Source: Arenicellales bacterium (GTDB lineage Bacteria; Pseudomonadota; Gammaproteobacteria; Arenicellales; JAJDZL01). From it: a stretch of 64,000 nt of DNA. The notes below the pieces were generated by a model that ran no database searches, was not told the DNA's origin, and was given only the letters and a program-made list of their open reading frames with translations. The position numbers and the translations under genes are program-made. Location of the stretch: assembly GCA_958295885.1 (NCBI GenBank), contig OY282380.1, positions 1,054,001-1,118,000 on the forward strand, in the 5' to 3' direction. Shown here piece by piece: positions 18,965 to 28,557 of the stretch. Every line of letters begins with the position of its first letter. Position 1 is the stretch's first letter.

Positions 18965-21376
18965 ATGAAAGATGCAGCCCAAGTCGTAGTAATCGGCGGC
19001 GGAATTGTCGGGTGTTCGGTCGCTTACCACTTGGCAAAGCACGGCTGGACCGATGTCGTCCTTGTGGAGAGGCAGGAACTTACGTCGGGTTCAAGCTGGC
19101 ACGCTGCTGGCGGACTGTTTACAGTAACCCGCCCCAACGCTGCCGCCCAGATTCATAAGTACACTTTTGACATCTACCCGGAGATCGAATCGGAAAGCGG
19201 TCAGTCATGTGGGTTTCATTTCACTGGTGGACTCAATATCTGCCGCACCCGTGAGGAAGTCGACAGCAACCGGATGATGCAGAGCGCCTGCCGAAGCCTC
19301 GGCATTGAAAGTTACTTCATATCACCCGAAGAAGCACACCGTAAAGCGCCAATTCTCAATACGGGTGATGTAATTTCCTGCCTTTGGGAAACCGATGGCG
19401 GACATGTCGACCCTGCTTCAGCAACTCAGGCTTTCGCTCGCGCGGCAAGAAATCTGGGGGCCGAAATCTATCGTCACACCCCAGTGATTCGAACCGAATG
19501 GTCGCCAGGAGGCCCATGGCTGGTGGGCACAGAAAAGGGCGATATCCGGGCCGAGTATATTGTCAATGCAGCGGGCCTTTGGGGACGGGAAGTCGGCAGG
19601 CTGGCAGGAATCGAACTGCCGCTTATGCCGGTTGAACACCATTATCTGGTAACGGAATCCATTCCTGAAATCGACCAGCTTGACTTCGAATTGCCTCAGA
19701 TCAACGACAACGAGGCAGGATGTTATGCGCGACAGGAAGGACAGGGACTGCTGTTTGGCGCTTACGAAACAACTTGCACGCATTGGGCGGAAGACGGCAC
19801 GCCTGAAGATTTTGGGCACGAGCTGCTGCCCGACGACCTGTCTCGCATGGAGTGGAATTTTCAAAAATCCGTAGAAATCATGCCGTGTCTCGCTGAAGCG
19901 GGAATCAAGCGGATCATCAACGGCCCGATGATTTTTTCACCAGATTTAGGACCCTTGATCGGCCCGCATCCTGAGCTGCGAAACTATTTCTGTGCGAATG
20001 GAGTGATGACAGGATTCAACCAAGGTGCAGGCATTGGCAGGGCAATTGCCGAATGGATGATTCAGGGAGAACCGGAAATCGACCTGTTCTGTTGGGACGT
20101 CGCCCGGTTCGGGCGTTGGGCCTCAAAATCCTACACCCGGGAGACAACAAGGTATTTTTATGAAAACCGAGCAGAAAATATTTATCCTTACCAGGAATTT
20201 GATGCAGGCCGTCCGATACACAAGCCACCGGTTTACAGTCGCCTGAAAGCAGCTGGCGCCGTATTTGGTGCGTCATTCGGGCTCGAACATGCGAACTGGT
20301 TCGCACAGGGGACAGTCAATGCACGTGATTCACTGACCTATCGTCAGCCCAACTGGTGGATGCCGGTAATCAACGAGGGAAAGCGCGTGCGCAATGAAGT
20401 TGGGTTGATGGAATACTCCGCAATGGCGAAGTTTGAGGTGAGCGGTCACAACGCAGAAAACTGGCTGAATTACGTCATGGCGAATTCAATACCCCAACCC
20501 GGCAAAATGATTTTGTCACCGATGCTGTCGACACAAGGTCGGCTGATTGGAGATTTTTCTGTTTCGAAGATCGAAGAAGATCGATATTTCGTGTTGGGTT
20601 CTGACATTATGCAACTCTCATTCATGCGACATTTTGGTCAGTTTCTTCCCCTTGCTGGAGTACAACTCAAAAACCTGTCATCTGACTATGCGGGTTTGCA
20701 CATTTGCGGCCCCAACGCTCAGTCACTGATGGCTCGCCTTGCAAATCAAGATATGGACACCTCGAACTTTCCCTTTATGCATGCGGCCAAAATATCGATT
20801 GGCGACATACCCGATGTCATTACGCTTCGAGTGTCGTTTACCGGTGAAACCGGTTATGAAATGTATTTGCCATCACAACTTCAGCCCAAGTTGTTCGACC
20901 TGCTGATGAGAGAAGGGCAGAACTTGGGCATCGGGCTCGCGGGTACGCGGTGTCTGATGCAAACACGGCTGGAAAAGAGCTTTCCCGCGTGGGGGCTTGA
21001 GCTCTCTCCGGACTATACCGCAGTTGAAGCAGGAATGGAGCGATTTATAAAATTGGACAAAGGCGATTTCGTTGGGCGCAGCGCGGCGATGAACTATGGG
21101 CGTCCAAGAGCAAAACGAATCACGCTGATCGTGGATGCCGGGAACTGTGCAATATGGGGCGATGAAGCAATTTTTCTGGACGGAGAGCCGGTAGGCGCCG
21201 TATCGTCAGGTGGATTTGGACCGCAGACGGAATGCCACATCGCGTTGGGTTATGTCGACGTTGATGCCTGTACCGCAGGCGGACAGTTCAGCGTGGAAAT
21301 TCTCGGCAAGCTGCGGGAAGCCGAGTTCTGCGATCAGCCAGTATATGATCCGGCTGGCACTCGAATGAGGACATAG
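18965..21376 (+). CDS. Dimethylglycine/sarcosine dehydrogenase-like flavoprotein with GcvT domain
   Basis: An 803-residue flavoprotein that should oxidatively demethylate an N-methyl glycine derivative and hand the methyl carbon to tetrahydrofolate. The N-terminal FAD domain starts with VVVIGGGIVGCSVAYHLAKHG at about residues 8-28. The GSSWHAAGGLF motif carries the His that binds FAD covalently in dimethylglycine dehydrogenase. The C-terminal half is a GcvT-type folate domain (GLMEYSAMAKFEVSGHNAENWLNYVM, LRVSFTGETGYEMYLPS, LEKSFPAWGLELSPDYTAVEAGM). It is followed on the same strand by an MttB homologue. A start at 18965 fits the FAD motif position. Dimethylglycine, sarcosine or another N-methyl amino acid are all possible substrates. 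Confidence 0.9.
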   Translation: MKDAAQVVVIGGGIVGCSVAYHLAKHGWTDVVLVERQELTSGSSWHAAGGLFTVTRPNAAAQIHKYTFDIYPEIESESGQSCGFHFTGGLNICRTREEVDSNRMMQSACRSLGIESYFISPEEAHRKAPILNTGDVISCLWETDGGHVDPASATQAFARAARNLGAEIYRHTPVIRTEWSPGGPWLVGTEKGDIRAEYIVNAAGLWGREVGRLAGIELPLMPVEHHYLVTESIPEIDQLDFELPQINDNEAGCYARQEGQGLLFGAYETTCTHWAEDGTPEDFGHELLPDDLSRMEWNFQKSVEIMPCLAEAGIKRIINGPMIFSPDLGPLIGPHPELRNYFCANGVMTGFNQGAGIGRAIAEWMIQGEPEIDLFCWDVARFGRWASKSYTRETTRYFYENRAENIYPYQEFDAGRPIHKPPVYSRLKAAGAVFGASFGLEHANWFAQGTVNARDSLTYRQPNWWMPVINEGKRVRNEVGLMEYSAMAKFEVSGHNAENWLNYVMANSIPQPGKMILSPMLSTQGRLIGDFSVSKIEEDRYFVLGSDIMQLSFMRHFGQFLPLAGVQLKNLSSDYAGLHICGPNAQSLMARLANQDMDTSNFPFMHAAKISIGDIPDVITLRVSFTGETGYEMYLPSQLQPKLFDLLMREGQNLGIGLAGTRCLMQTRLEKSFPAWGLELSPDYTAVEAGMERFIKLDKGDFVGRSAAMNYGRPRAKRITLIVDAGNCAIWGDEAIFLDGEPVGAVSSGGFGPQTECHIALGYVDVDACTAGGQFSVEILGKLREAEFCDQPVYDPAGTRMRT

Positions 21377-21512
21377 TGTTCGCTGATGGTTAAATGGAGT
21401 CAATTGGTCCGAGCTGAAGACTTGCAATCCATTTCACTCTTTGGCCGACGGGATCATCGAAATTTCAGACGTACGCATTTCCCCTAATTCAGTGTTCAGT
21501 CAGGCCAGGTAA

Positions 21513-23051
21513 GTGATTCGGCGTCGGTCCAGAAACAGGAAGCTCCGTTTGGGGCGCAGGCGCCAGCCGTTTGCACAAAGACCGTTCCAGGCTTTGCAAA
21601 ATCCGTACCCGCCAATGGAAATTCTGTCGGCTGACCAAGTCGAAGCCATTCATCAGGCCAGCCTCAAAATTCTGCGCGATATTGGAATTCGGGTTGAGAG
21701 CGAGACAGCCTTGAAACTTTTGAAGGACCTAAGAGCGGAGGTTGACAACTCCAGCAAACATGTTCGTTTTGAACCTGATCTGGTTGAAGAAATGATCCGC
21801 GGTCTGCCCGAAGAATTCACCATCCATGCCAGGAATCCGTCAAAGACAGTCACTATGGGCAGGAATTCAATCGTGTTTGCAACAGTTTGCGGCCCCTCAT
21901 TTGTAACGGATCTAGACCGCGGGCGTCGGGCCGGCACCCAGCAGGACATGGAAAATTTCGTGAAGCTGTCGGGTTCATTGAATGTGTTTCATCACGAAGG
22001 CGGCAGCGGGCTGGAGCCCTTGGATTTGCCGCCTGAAACCCGCCACTTTGAAATGATGCGTGCCCAGATTACCTTAACCGACAAGGGCTGGCAGCCGTGC
22101 TGGATGAACACGGGCGAGCGGGCTCGAGACTGCATCGAAATGGCCAAAATTGCACTGCAGACCGATGACGAAGGATTGAGGCAGAAACCGGCGATCGTTG
22201 GCGGCGTCAACACAAACTCCCCACTGCTGTTTGATGAGGGTCAAGCGGATGGCATGCGCGAATTCGCCCTAGCTGGCCAGCCTGTGCACATTACGCCGTT
22301 CACGCTGGCCGGCGCCATGGCCCCGGCGACGGTCGCGGGAGCAGTTACATTGCAGAATGCCGAAGTCCTAGGCTGTATCGCACTGACTCAGGCAGCCGCT
22401 CCAGGTTCTCCGACATTCTACGGACATTTCACATCCAATGTTGACATGAGGAGCGGTTCGCCGGCATTTGGCACGCCGGAATATGCGCAGTCGGTAATCA
22501 TGTCCGGCCAGCTTGCACGCCGCTACAGACTACCGTTTCGGTCGTCCAGCACGACAGCTTCAGCTTGTGTGGATCTCCAGGCTGTCTATGAGAGTGACAT
22601 GTCGATTCACGCCTGCATTCAGGCACACGTCAACAATGTCATGCACGCAGGCGGCTGGCTGGAAGGTGGGCTGACTTGTTCATTCGAGAAACTGATACTC
22701 GATGCCGAACTGCTGCAGATGCAGTCAGCTTTTCTTGAGCCGGTGATCGTAAACGAGGATTCGCTGGGACTAGAGGCGATTGAGGAAGTAGGTGCTGGCG
22801 GGCACTATTTTGGCGCCGCGCACACCCTTGAACGATATCAGAATGCATTCTACGAACCCATCCTTTCGGATTGGCGGAATTTCGAAAGCTGGCGGGATGA
22901 CGGCAGTCGTACTGCGCTGCAGCGAGCCAACTCAATCTGGAAAATGCTGCTGCGCGAATACGAAAAACCACCGATTGACCCCGCAATTGAAGAAGAACTT
23001 CAGGCTTACATCACAAGGCGGAAAGAGGAGATCAAGACCAAAGGTGCTTAG
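21513..23051 (+). CDS. MttB-family (non-pyrrolysine) methyltransferase, copy 1
   Basis: A 512-residue member of the trimethylamine methyltransferase family. It starts with the Arg-rich RRRSRNRKLRLGRRRQ stretch common in this family, followed by the family core (HQASLKILRDIGIRVES, VCGPSFVTDLDRGRRA, GPxx-type glycine-rich strands). The frame has no internal amber codon, so it is a pyrrolysine-free homologue. Characterised pyrrolysine-free members demethylate glycine betaine, proline betaine, carnitine or gamma-butyrobetaine, passing the methyl group to a corrinoid protein. No corrinoid protein is visible within the window. The GTG start has AGGTAA just upstream. The stop overlaps the next gene by 8 bases. 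Confidence 0.92.
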   Translation: MIRRRSRNRKLRLGRRRQPFAQRPFQALQNPYPPMEILSADQVEAIHQASLKILRDIGIRVESETALKLLKDLRAEVDNSSKHVRFEPDLVEEMIRGLPEEFTIHARNPSKTVTMGRNSIVFATVCGPSFVTDLDRGRRAGTQQDMENFVKLSGSLNVFHHEGGSGLEPLDLPPETRHFEMMRAQITLTDKGWQPCWMNTGERARDCIEMAKIALQTDDEGLRQKPAIVGGVNTNSPLLFDEGQADGMREFALAGQPVHITPFTLAGAMAPATVAGAVTLQNAEVLGCIALTQAAAPGSPTFYGHFTSNVDMRSGSPAFGTPEYAQSVIMSGQLARRYRLPFRSSSTTASACVDLQAVYESDMSIHACIQAHVNNVMHAGGWLEGGLTCSFEKLILDAELLQMQSAFLEPVIVNEDSLGLEAIEEVGAGGHYFGAAHTLERYQNAFYEPILSDWRNFESWRDDGSRTALQRANSIWKMLLREYEKPPIDPAIEEELQAYITRRKEEIKTKGA

Positions 23052-24171
23052 CGAGGCATTTGCTGAAAAAGACGCGAAGGCAGAATTAGAATTGCGGAAC
23101 ACTGCTGACTTGGCAGACGGCATCCGTAATCTGCTGCTGCGCTGTGTCAAGGTCAAGTCCGGTCAGAAACTGTTGCTCGTTGGTGAGGCAGGTGAAAGTG
23201 TCTATTACGACGCTGAACTCTGCGTGGCTGTGAAACAGGCGGCAGACCAACTTGGCGCAGTCACCAAAGTGCTGTTTGCCGAACCAGTGGTGGATGCTAT
23301 GAGCGTATCCAGCCAAGTTTCGCGGGAAATGTCGCTGTCGGATGCCGTTGTCTTTTTCTCCAGACTGGGCGATCAGACCCGCTTTATGCCGTCGCCGGGA
23401 GAGGGAAAAAAAGTGATGTGCTATACACTCACCAAAGCGCATCTGGCGGCTCCGTTTGGAACGCTTGATCACGAAAAAATGACGCAGATGCTGCAGCTGT
23501 TGGAAACCTCGATCCATTCTGCTTCGCACTATCAGATCAAAACTCTTGATGGCACCGATCTCAGCGGTGAGATCATTTCCGACGGAGACAGAAAGCCGAG
23601 TAAAAAATTTCATGTTGACCTGTTTCCAGTGATGATTTTTGAGGCGATTAACTGCCGCAATATTTCGGGCAGCTTGACGATATCGAAATTTATCACCTCA
23701 ACGTCGACGCGCGCTTATGATGACAGTGTTCTGATGATAGATTCTCCAGTGAGCGCCCGAGTCGAAAATTCCATCATTACGTCAATGAATGGCGACAGGC
23801 AGACAACCTGTAGCATCGTTCAACAACTTGAACGAGCCGCACAACTCAGCGGAGGCGACCCTTATGCGCTGCACTCTTGGCATGCGGGCATTAACCCGGG
23901 CACTTTTTTCGCAGGGAATCCCTTTGATGACCTGGAATACTGGGGCACTGTTGCGTATGGCTCTCCCCGGCATACGCATATACATGCGGCAGGACTTGAC
24001 CCTGGTGATGTTGCCTACTTCCTAATGGACGCGACAATACGAATTGACGACGAATTGTTTTGGCATGACGGTCGTTTCGTATTTCTGGACAGACCCGACG
24101 TCAAATCCCTCTTTACACCAAAAGAGCGGCAGGTGTTGAATTCACGCTATCGTCTCGATATCGGCATGTAG
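23044..24171 (+). CDS. NicX/aminopeptidase M29-like metalloprotein
   Basis: A 375-residue protein starting at a GTG that overlaps the MttB stop by 8 bases, so the two are probably translationally coupled. The fold resembles the thermophilic M29 aminopeptidase/2,5-dihydroxypyridine dioxygenase (NicX) superfamily: LLLRCVKVKSGQKLLLVGE near the start, then SWHAGINPGTFF, GSPRHTHIHAAG and a C-terminal DDELFWHDGRFVFL. The His/Asp/Glu residues in these motifs are candidate metal ligands. Members of this superfamily include peptidases and a ring-cleaving dioxygenase. Neither activity can be assumed, but coupling to an MttB homologue suggests a role in breakdown of the same methylated amine. Confidence 0.75.
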   Translation: MLSEAFAEKDAKAELELRNTADLADGIRNLLLRCVKVKSGQKLLLVGEAGESVYYDAELCVAVKQAADQLGAVTKVLFAEPVVDAMSVSSQVSREMSLSDAVVFFSRLGDQTRFMPSPGEGKKVMCYTLTKAHLAAPFGTLDHEKMTQMLQLLETSIHSASHYQIKTLDGTDLSGEIISDGDRKPSKKFHVDLFPVMIFEAINCRNISGSLTISKFITSTSTRAYDDSVLMIDSPVSARVENSIITSMNGDRQTTCSIVQQLERAAQLSGGDPYALHSWHAGINPGTFFAGNPFDDLEYWGTVAYGSPRHTHIHAAGLDPGDVAYFLMDATIRIDDELFWHDGRFVFLDRPDVKSLFTPKERQVLNSRYRLDIGM

Positions 24172-24420
24172 ATCTCTTCTTCACGATATGATTTATGATT
24201 CAGCCAAGCGGTGCGGGCGATCGTTTCGACAACAGCCACACTGCACACAAAACGTCGCAGACGCATGGTTTTATTTTAGTAAGTGTTGTCAACAGGATAT
24301 ACGCCAGTGAAAATTGGCGGCGGAAACCCTGATGTTCCAAGAGCGAACGCCTAAAGCATCGCGGAACTGTCTGATGCCAAAATAGTATTTTAAAGATGCC
24401 TGACTTTGGAGGGATTAGCA

Positions 24421-24996
24421 ATGCAGAATGATCAGCCACCCTGCTGGATTGAAACAATCAGTTCCGAATTGTGCGAGACGTATGACAAGTTAGTCGATGC
24501 CCCCAATAAGATAGGCAATCTCTACCTTGCGTTTTCGCTGCAGCCCAAACCGCTGCTTGCGGCAGACCAGCATTATCGGGATATCATGCACAACCCGGAA
24601 AGTCAGTCATTACCGTGGTTTCTGGAGCTGTTGGCATCCCAGGTCGCGGTCATCGCTGAATGCCAGTATGCACTGACTCATCACGGTGCGAATTTCAGGT
24701 CTTTGCTCGGCGATGAAGAACTTGGAGAAAAGATGCTGCAGGCCGTGCGAAATGACGATTTCGCCGACAGCTCCCTGTTCACTCCGAAACAGGCTTCCCT
24801 GTTGGTCTTTGGTGCAAAGCTGTCCCGTTCCCCGGAAAACATGACCCGCGAAGACCTTGAGCTTCTTCGACGCGTCGGCGTAACAGACACCGAAATACTC
24901 GAAGCAGTACAGGTTATTGCGTGCTTTGCTTACTGGGTGCGTTTCATCAATGCCCTGGGCGTCAATATTGGTCACGAACGAATCGGCATGTACTGA
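24421..24996 (+). CDS. AhpD/carboxymuconolactone decarboxylase-like protein
   Basis: A 191-residue helical protein of the AhpD-like fold, preceded by GGAGG at proper spacing before the ATG at 24421. The family motif is seen as IAECQYALTHHG, where active peroxidases have Cys-x-x-Cys; here the second Cys is replaced by Ala. A C-terminal VQVIACFAYWVRFINALGV helix is typical of the uncharacterised peroxidase-related subgroup. It is 249 bases downstream of the NicX-like gene on the same strand and convergent with the ABC transporter operon. Without the second Cys, classical thiol peroxidase activity is doubtful. Confidence 0.75.
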   Translation: MQNDQPPCWIETISSELCETYDKLVDAPNKIGNLYLAFSLQPKPLLAADQHYRDIMHNPESQSLPWFLELLASQVAVIAECQYALTHHGANFRSLLGDEELGEKMLQAVRNDDFADSSLFTPKQASLLVFGAKLSRSPENMTREDLELLRRVGVTDTEILEAVQVIACFAYWVRFINALGVNIGHERIGMY

Positions 24997-25027
24997 CGAA
25001 AAGGGTCAGCAGAGTGTTCTCAACCGG

Positions 25028-26686
25028 TCAGTTTCCGGCCGACTGCATGCTTTTTTGGCTTGTTCGCTGAGCCATAATTTTGTCCAGCCAGTCCGGGTTC
25101 ATCTCGGGAACAGAAGATAAAAGGAGTTCCGTATATTCGTGGTGAGGCGGTTCGAGGACTGCGGTCTTCTCACCCTGTTCGACGATGCGACCTTCCAGCA
25201 TGACAATGATTCGATCGGCAATCGCCCGAACAGTGGCTAAATCATGAGTGATGAACATGTAAGCCAGGCCGAGTTCCCGCTGCAGTCGGTCCAGCAGTCG
25301 CAGAATGCCTTCGGCAACAAGTTGGTCCAGCGCCGACGTGATTTCATCACAAATAATGAATTTCGGATTGGCTGCCAGCGCGCGGGCAATGCATATTCTC
25401 TGTTTTTGTCCGCCAGACAGTTCGTCAGGGTAGCGATCGAGAAACTGCTTTGGATCCATTTCGATCATATTCATCAGATCATTGAGCCGTCTCTGCTTTT
25501 CATCGCCTGCCATGCCCAAGTAGAAACTGAGCGGCCGACCAACGATTTTGCGAATTTTGTGCCGCGGGTTGATTGCAGTATCAGCCATTTGGTAAATCAT
25601 TTGAACTGCCTGCAGCTGAGCAATGGAACGATCATGGTAGTCGGGCGGCAGCGTTTCGCCGTCTAGCACGACGGAGCCTTGCAGCGGTGGCAACAGCCCG
25701 GTGATCACGCGTGCAGCAGTGCTTTTTCCGCTGCCCGATTCCCCAACGATTGCGACGGTTTCTTGACGATATACTTCAAAATCAACATCGGTGAGCACCG
25801 GATTTGAGGTTTTTGGATACTTTGCAGTAATGTTGTTCACACGGACCACGGGGTCATAGTCCGTGCATTGAGCAACCGTCGGCTTTTTGAATGTTCTGAC
25901 CGCCCAAAGAGTTTTGGTGTAGTCTTCTTTGGGATTGTCAAGCATGGCACGGGTTTCGGCTTCTTCAACCAGTTCGCCATATCGAAGCACAACAATCTTG
26001 TCAGCCATCTGCGCAACCACCGCGAGGTCGTGAGAGATATAGATGGCGGATGTATTAAAGAGTTCGACAATGTCGCGTATTGTGGCCAGCACTTCAATCT
26101 GGGTGGTGACGTCAAGCGCTGTGGTGGGTTCATCAAAAACGATCAGATCCGGGCGGCAGGACAGCGCCATTGCAGTCATTGCTCGCTGGAGCTGACCACC
26201 CGAAACCTGGTGGGGATAGCGAAATCCGATCGTATCAGGCTCCGGCATCCTGATTTTTGAGTAAAGATCTTTAGCGTCTGCATAGGCTTGTTCTCGGCTG
26301 CCGACTCCGTGCTGAATAACGGATTCGCTAAACTGATCAATCAGCTTGTGCGCAGGATTGAAAGCCGCGTCGGCACTTTGCGCAACGTAAGCGATCCGGG
26401 CGCCTCGCAAACGCCGTTTATCTTCCTCCGAGGCAGTTGTCAGTTCCATGCCATCAAACTTTATGCTGCTGCCTGGTTTGATTCTGCATCCTGCCTTGCA
26501 ATATCCCATGGCTGCAATGCCAATGGTGGATTTTCCAGCACCGGATTCACCAATCAATCCCAGCACTTCTCCGCGCTTCAGAGTGAGATCAACGCCATTC
26601 ACGATGTCGTGCCAGCGTCCTTCGCTGAAGCCTTCAATCTGCAGGTTCTTGATTTCCAGCAGACAGCCGTCTGAATCAAACTTCAT
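25028..26686 (-). CDS. Fused double-ATPase of a Dpp/Opp-type ABC importer (DppD-DppF)
   Basis: A 552-residue protein with two complete ABC ATPase domains in tandem. Domain 1 has Walker A GESGAGKST, signature VSGGQLQRA and Walker B LIVFDEPTTALD. Domain 2 has [18 protein letters not shown] and FIICDEITSALD. The ATG at 26686 overlaps the end of the permease gene by 11 bases. It energises uptake through the two permeases encoded upstream. As last gene of an operon with solute-binding protein and MttB homologue, the imported compound is probably the MttB substrate (a betaine or N-methylated amino acid or peptide). Confidence 0.95.
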   Translation of the reverse strand: MKFDSDGCLLEIKNLQIEGFSEGRWHDIVNGVDLTLKRGEVLGLIGESGAGKSTIGIAAMGYCKAGCRIKPGSSIKFDGMELTTASEEDKRRLRGARIAYVAQSADAAFNPAHKLIDQFSESVIQHGVGSREQAYADAKDLYSKIRMPEPDTIGFRYPHQVSGGQLQRAMTAMALSCRPDLIVFDEPTTALDVTTQIEVLATIRDIVELFNTSAIYISHDLAVVAQMADKIVVLRYGELVEEAETRAMLDNPKEDYTKTLWAVRTFKKPTVAQCTDYDPVVRVNNITAKYPKTSNPVLTDVDFEVYRQETVAIVGESGSGKSTAARVITGLLPPLQGSVVLDGETLPPDYHDRSIAQLQAVQMIYQMADTAINPRHKIRKIVGRPLSFYLGMAGDEKQRRLNDLMNMIEMDPKQFLDRYPDELSGGQKQRICIARALAANPKFIICDEITSALDQLVAEGILRLLDRLQRELGLAYMFITHDLATVRAIADRIIVMLEGRIVEQGEKTAVLEPPHHEYTELLLSSVPEMNPDWLDKIMAQRTSQKSMQSAGN

Positions 26687-27548
26687 CCTTGAGTCCTGAA
26701 GTTTTGTGTAAGAACCAGTCAATCACAAAATTGACTGCGACGGTCAGCAGCGCAATGGCCGCGGCTGGGATGAGAGGGGTATAGTCATCAAACGTGATCA
26801 GGACAGCAGTCTGTCGGACCATCGATCCCCAGTCTGCAATCGGAGGCTGAATGCCCAGCCCCAAGAAGCTCAGGGCGCTGATAGTCAGGAAAACGAAACA
26901 GAATCGCAGGCCGAATTCTGCAGCCAGCGGCGCTGAAATATTCGGCAGAATTTCTTGAATCGCGACCCACGGCAGATTTTCGCCGCGCAGCCTTGCCGCT
27001 TCGATGAAATCCATAACCACAACGTTCAGACTCACCGCTCTGCCTATTCGAAAGATTCGAGTCGCGTCGATCACACTCATAATGATGATCAGGTTGAGGA
27101 CCGAAGAACCGAATATTGACAGCAGCAGCATTGCAAATATCAGTGCGGGAATGGCCATGAAAACATCGACGATGCGACTCATCAACTGATCATACCAACC
27201 GCCTAATATCGCCGCCAGTATGCCTAATATTCCACCCACCACGAATGCAAGGATTGTGGTCAGTAAAGCGATGCCGACGGTATTTCTCGCACCGAAAAGG
27301 ATGCGCGTCAACATGTCTCGACCCAGATGGTCTGTTCCAAGGAGGAACTGTTCGCTCCAGGGCTGAAACTTTCTACCGACGATTTCAGATTCGCCGAATG
27401 GTGCAATCCAAGGGGCAAACAGTGCGACGAATATATAGGCGGCAATCACCAGCAGCCCAAATTTGGCGCTCAACGGCGCCTCACCCAGCAACTTCAGAGC
27501 GCGGAAAGAATAGCTGAGGAAAGCGGAATTTGCTGCTCGTGAACTCAA
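26676..27548 (-). CDS. DppC-type ABC transporter permease
   Basis: A 290-residue inner-membrane permease of the DppC/OppC group, with an N-terminal extension and about six transmembrane segments. The periplasmic GTDHLGRDMLTRILFGAR motif and the cytoplasmic EAA loop (DFIEAARLRGENLPWVAIQEILPN) that docks the ATPase are visible. Translation appears to start at a TTG, 11 bases after the DppB-type gene, with AGGA upstream. Confidence 0.94.
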   Translation of the reverse strand: MSSRAANSAFLSYSFRALKLLGEAPLSAKFGLLVIAAYIFVALFAPWIAPFGESEIVGRKFQPWSEQFLLGTDHLGRDMLTRILFGARNTVGIALLTTILAFVVGGILGILAAILGGWYDQLMSRIVDVFMAIPALIFAMLLLSIFGSSVLNLIIIMSVIDATRIFRIGRAVSLNVVVMDFIEAARLRGENLPWVAIQEILPNISAPLAAEFGLRFCFVFLTISALSFLGLGIQPPIADWGSMVRQTAVLITFDDYTPLIPAAAIALLTVAVNFVIDWFLHKTSGLKDEV

Positions 27549-27559
27549 AACATGAAATC

Positions 27560-28516
27560 CTATTTGGGATGCAGCAGTCGGGGGTTCGTCAGAATTGAAA
27601 GAACATCCGCAATCAGGTTGAGAATAACGTAGGTTGCTGCAAATATCAGACAGCAGGCTTGGACGACCGGCATATCCCGGCGCTGTACCGCGTCAACCAG
27701 AAACTGCCCAAGTCCCGGATAGACAAACACGACTTCGACCACAATGACGCCGACAATCAAGTATGCGAGGTTCAAAACGATCACATTCACGATCGGCGCC
27801 CAGGCGTTGGGCAATGCATGATGGAAGATGATTCGAAACCTCTTCATTCCCTTGAGCGCCGCCATTTCAATATAAGCGTTGGATAGTAGGTTGATGATTG
27901 CCGCACGAGTCATGCGCATCATGTGTGCCATAGACACAAGCGTCAGGACAAGCGCGGGCAGCAGCGTTTTTTCAAGATGTTCGACGAAGGTCGTATCCGC
28001 TCTGACGTTAGACAGACTTGGAAGCCAGCCAGCCTTAACCGAAATCAGAAGCAGCAGAATATAGGCAACGAAAAATTCAGGCGTCGATATCGAAGACAGC
28101 GTAACGATGTTGACAGACCGATCATAGAAGGTGTTTCGATATAGTGCTGCAAGAATGCCGAGTATTAAAGCGAGTGGCACTGCGATGCAGGCTGCAAACG
28201 TCGCCAGGAATATGGTGTTATAGAATCGCGTGCCGAGCACTTCGTTAATTTCCCGGCCATTTCCAATTGATCTTCCAAAATCGCCCTGAAATATGTTGCC
28301 CAGCCAATCAAGATAACGGACATGCGCCGGCATGTCCAAGCCCAGCTGTGAGCGCAGGGCCGCCACTGTTTCAGGCGTTGCCGCCTGACCCAAAATCGCT
28401 TCGGCAGCATCGCCAGGCAACATCGAAACAGCGAAAAATATGATGAGCGAAACAGCAAAAAGCGTGAGTAAACCCAACAGGATTCGCTGTGTCAGCATAA
28501 TCAGGACATGCTTCAT
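27560..28516 (-). CDS. DppB-type ABC transporter permease
   Basis: A 318-residue permease of the DppB/OppB group. It starts with the usual RILLGLLTLFAVSLIIFF first membrane segment. It carries the family LPGDAAEAILG and LGLDMPAHVRYLDWL segments, and the EAA loop YIEMAALKGMKRFRIIFHHALPNA. It pairs with the DppC-type permease. It lies 41 bases after the second MttB homologue in the same orientation. Confidence 0.95.
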   Translation of the reverse strand: MKHVLIMLTQRILLGLLTLFAVSLIIFFAVSMLPGDAAEAILGQAATPETVAALRSQLGLDMPAHVRYLDWLGNIFQGDFGRSIGNGREINEVLGTRFYNTIFLATFAACIAVPLALILGILAALYRNTFYDRSVNIVTLSSISTPEFFVAYILLLLISVKAGWLPSLSNVRADTTFVEHLEKTLLPALVLTLVSMAHMMRMTRAAIINLLSNAYIEMAALKGMKRFRIIFHHALPNAWAPIVNVIVLNLAYLIVGVIVVEVVFVYPGLGQFLVDAVQRRDMPVVQACCLIFAATYVILNLIADVLSILTNPRLLHPK

Positions 28517-28557
28517 TGGAATACTCTCAGAAAAAGTATATTTCGATGGTTATTTCG

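Noticed and set aside
22792-23043. Upstream extension of the NicX-like frame into the MttB gene
   Set aside because: This part is in the shadow of the MttB coding sequence and has no family similarity; the start is placed at the GTG at 23044.
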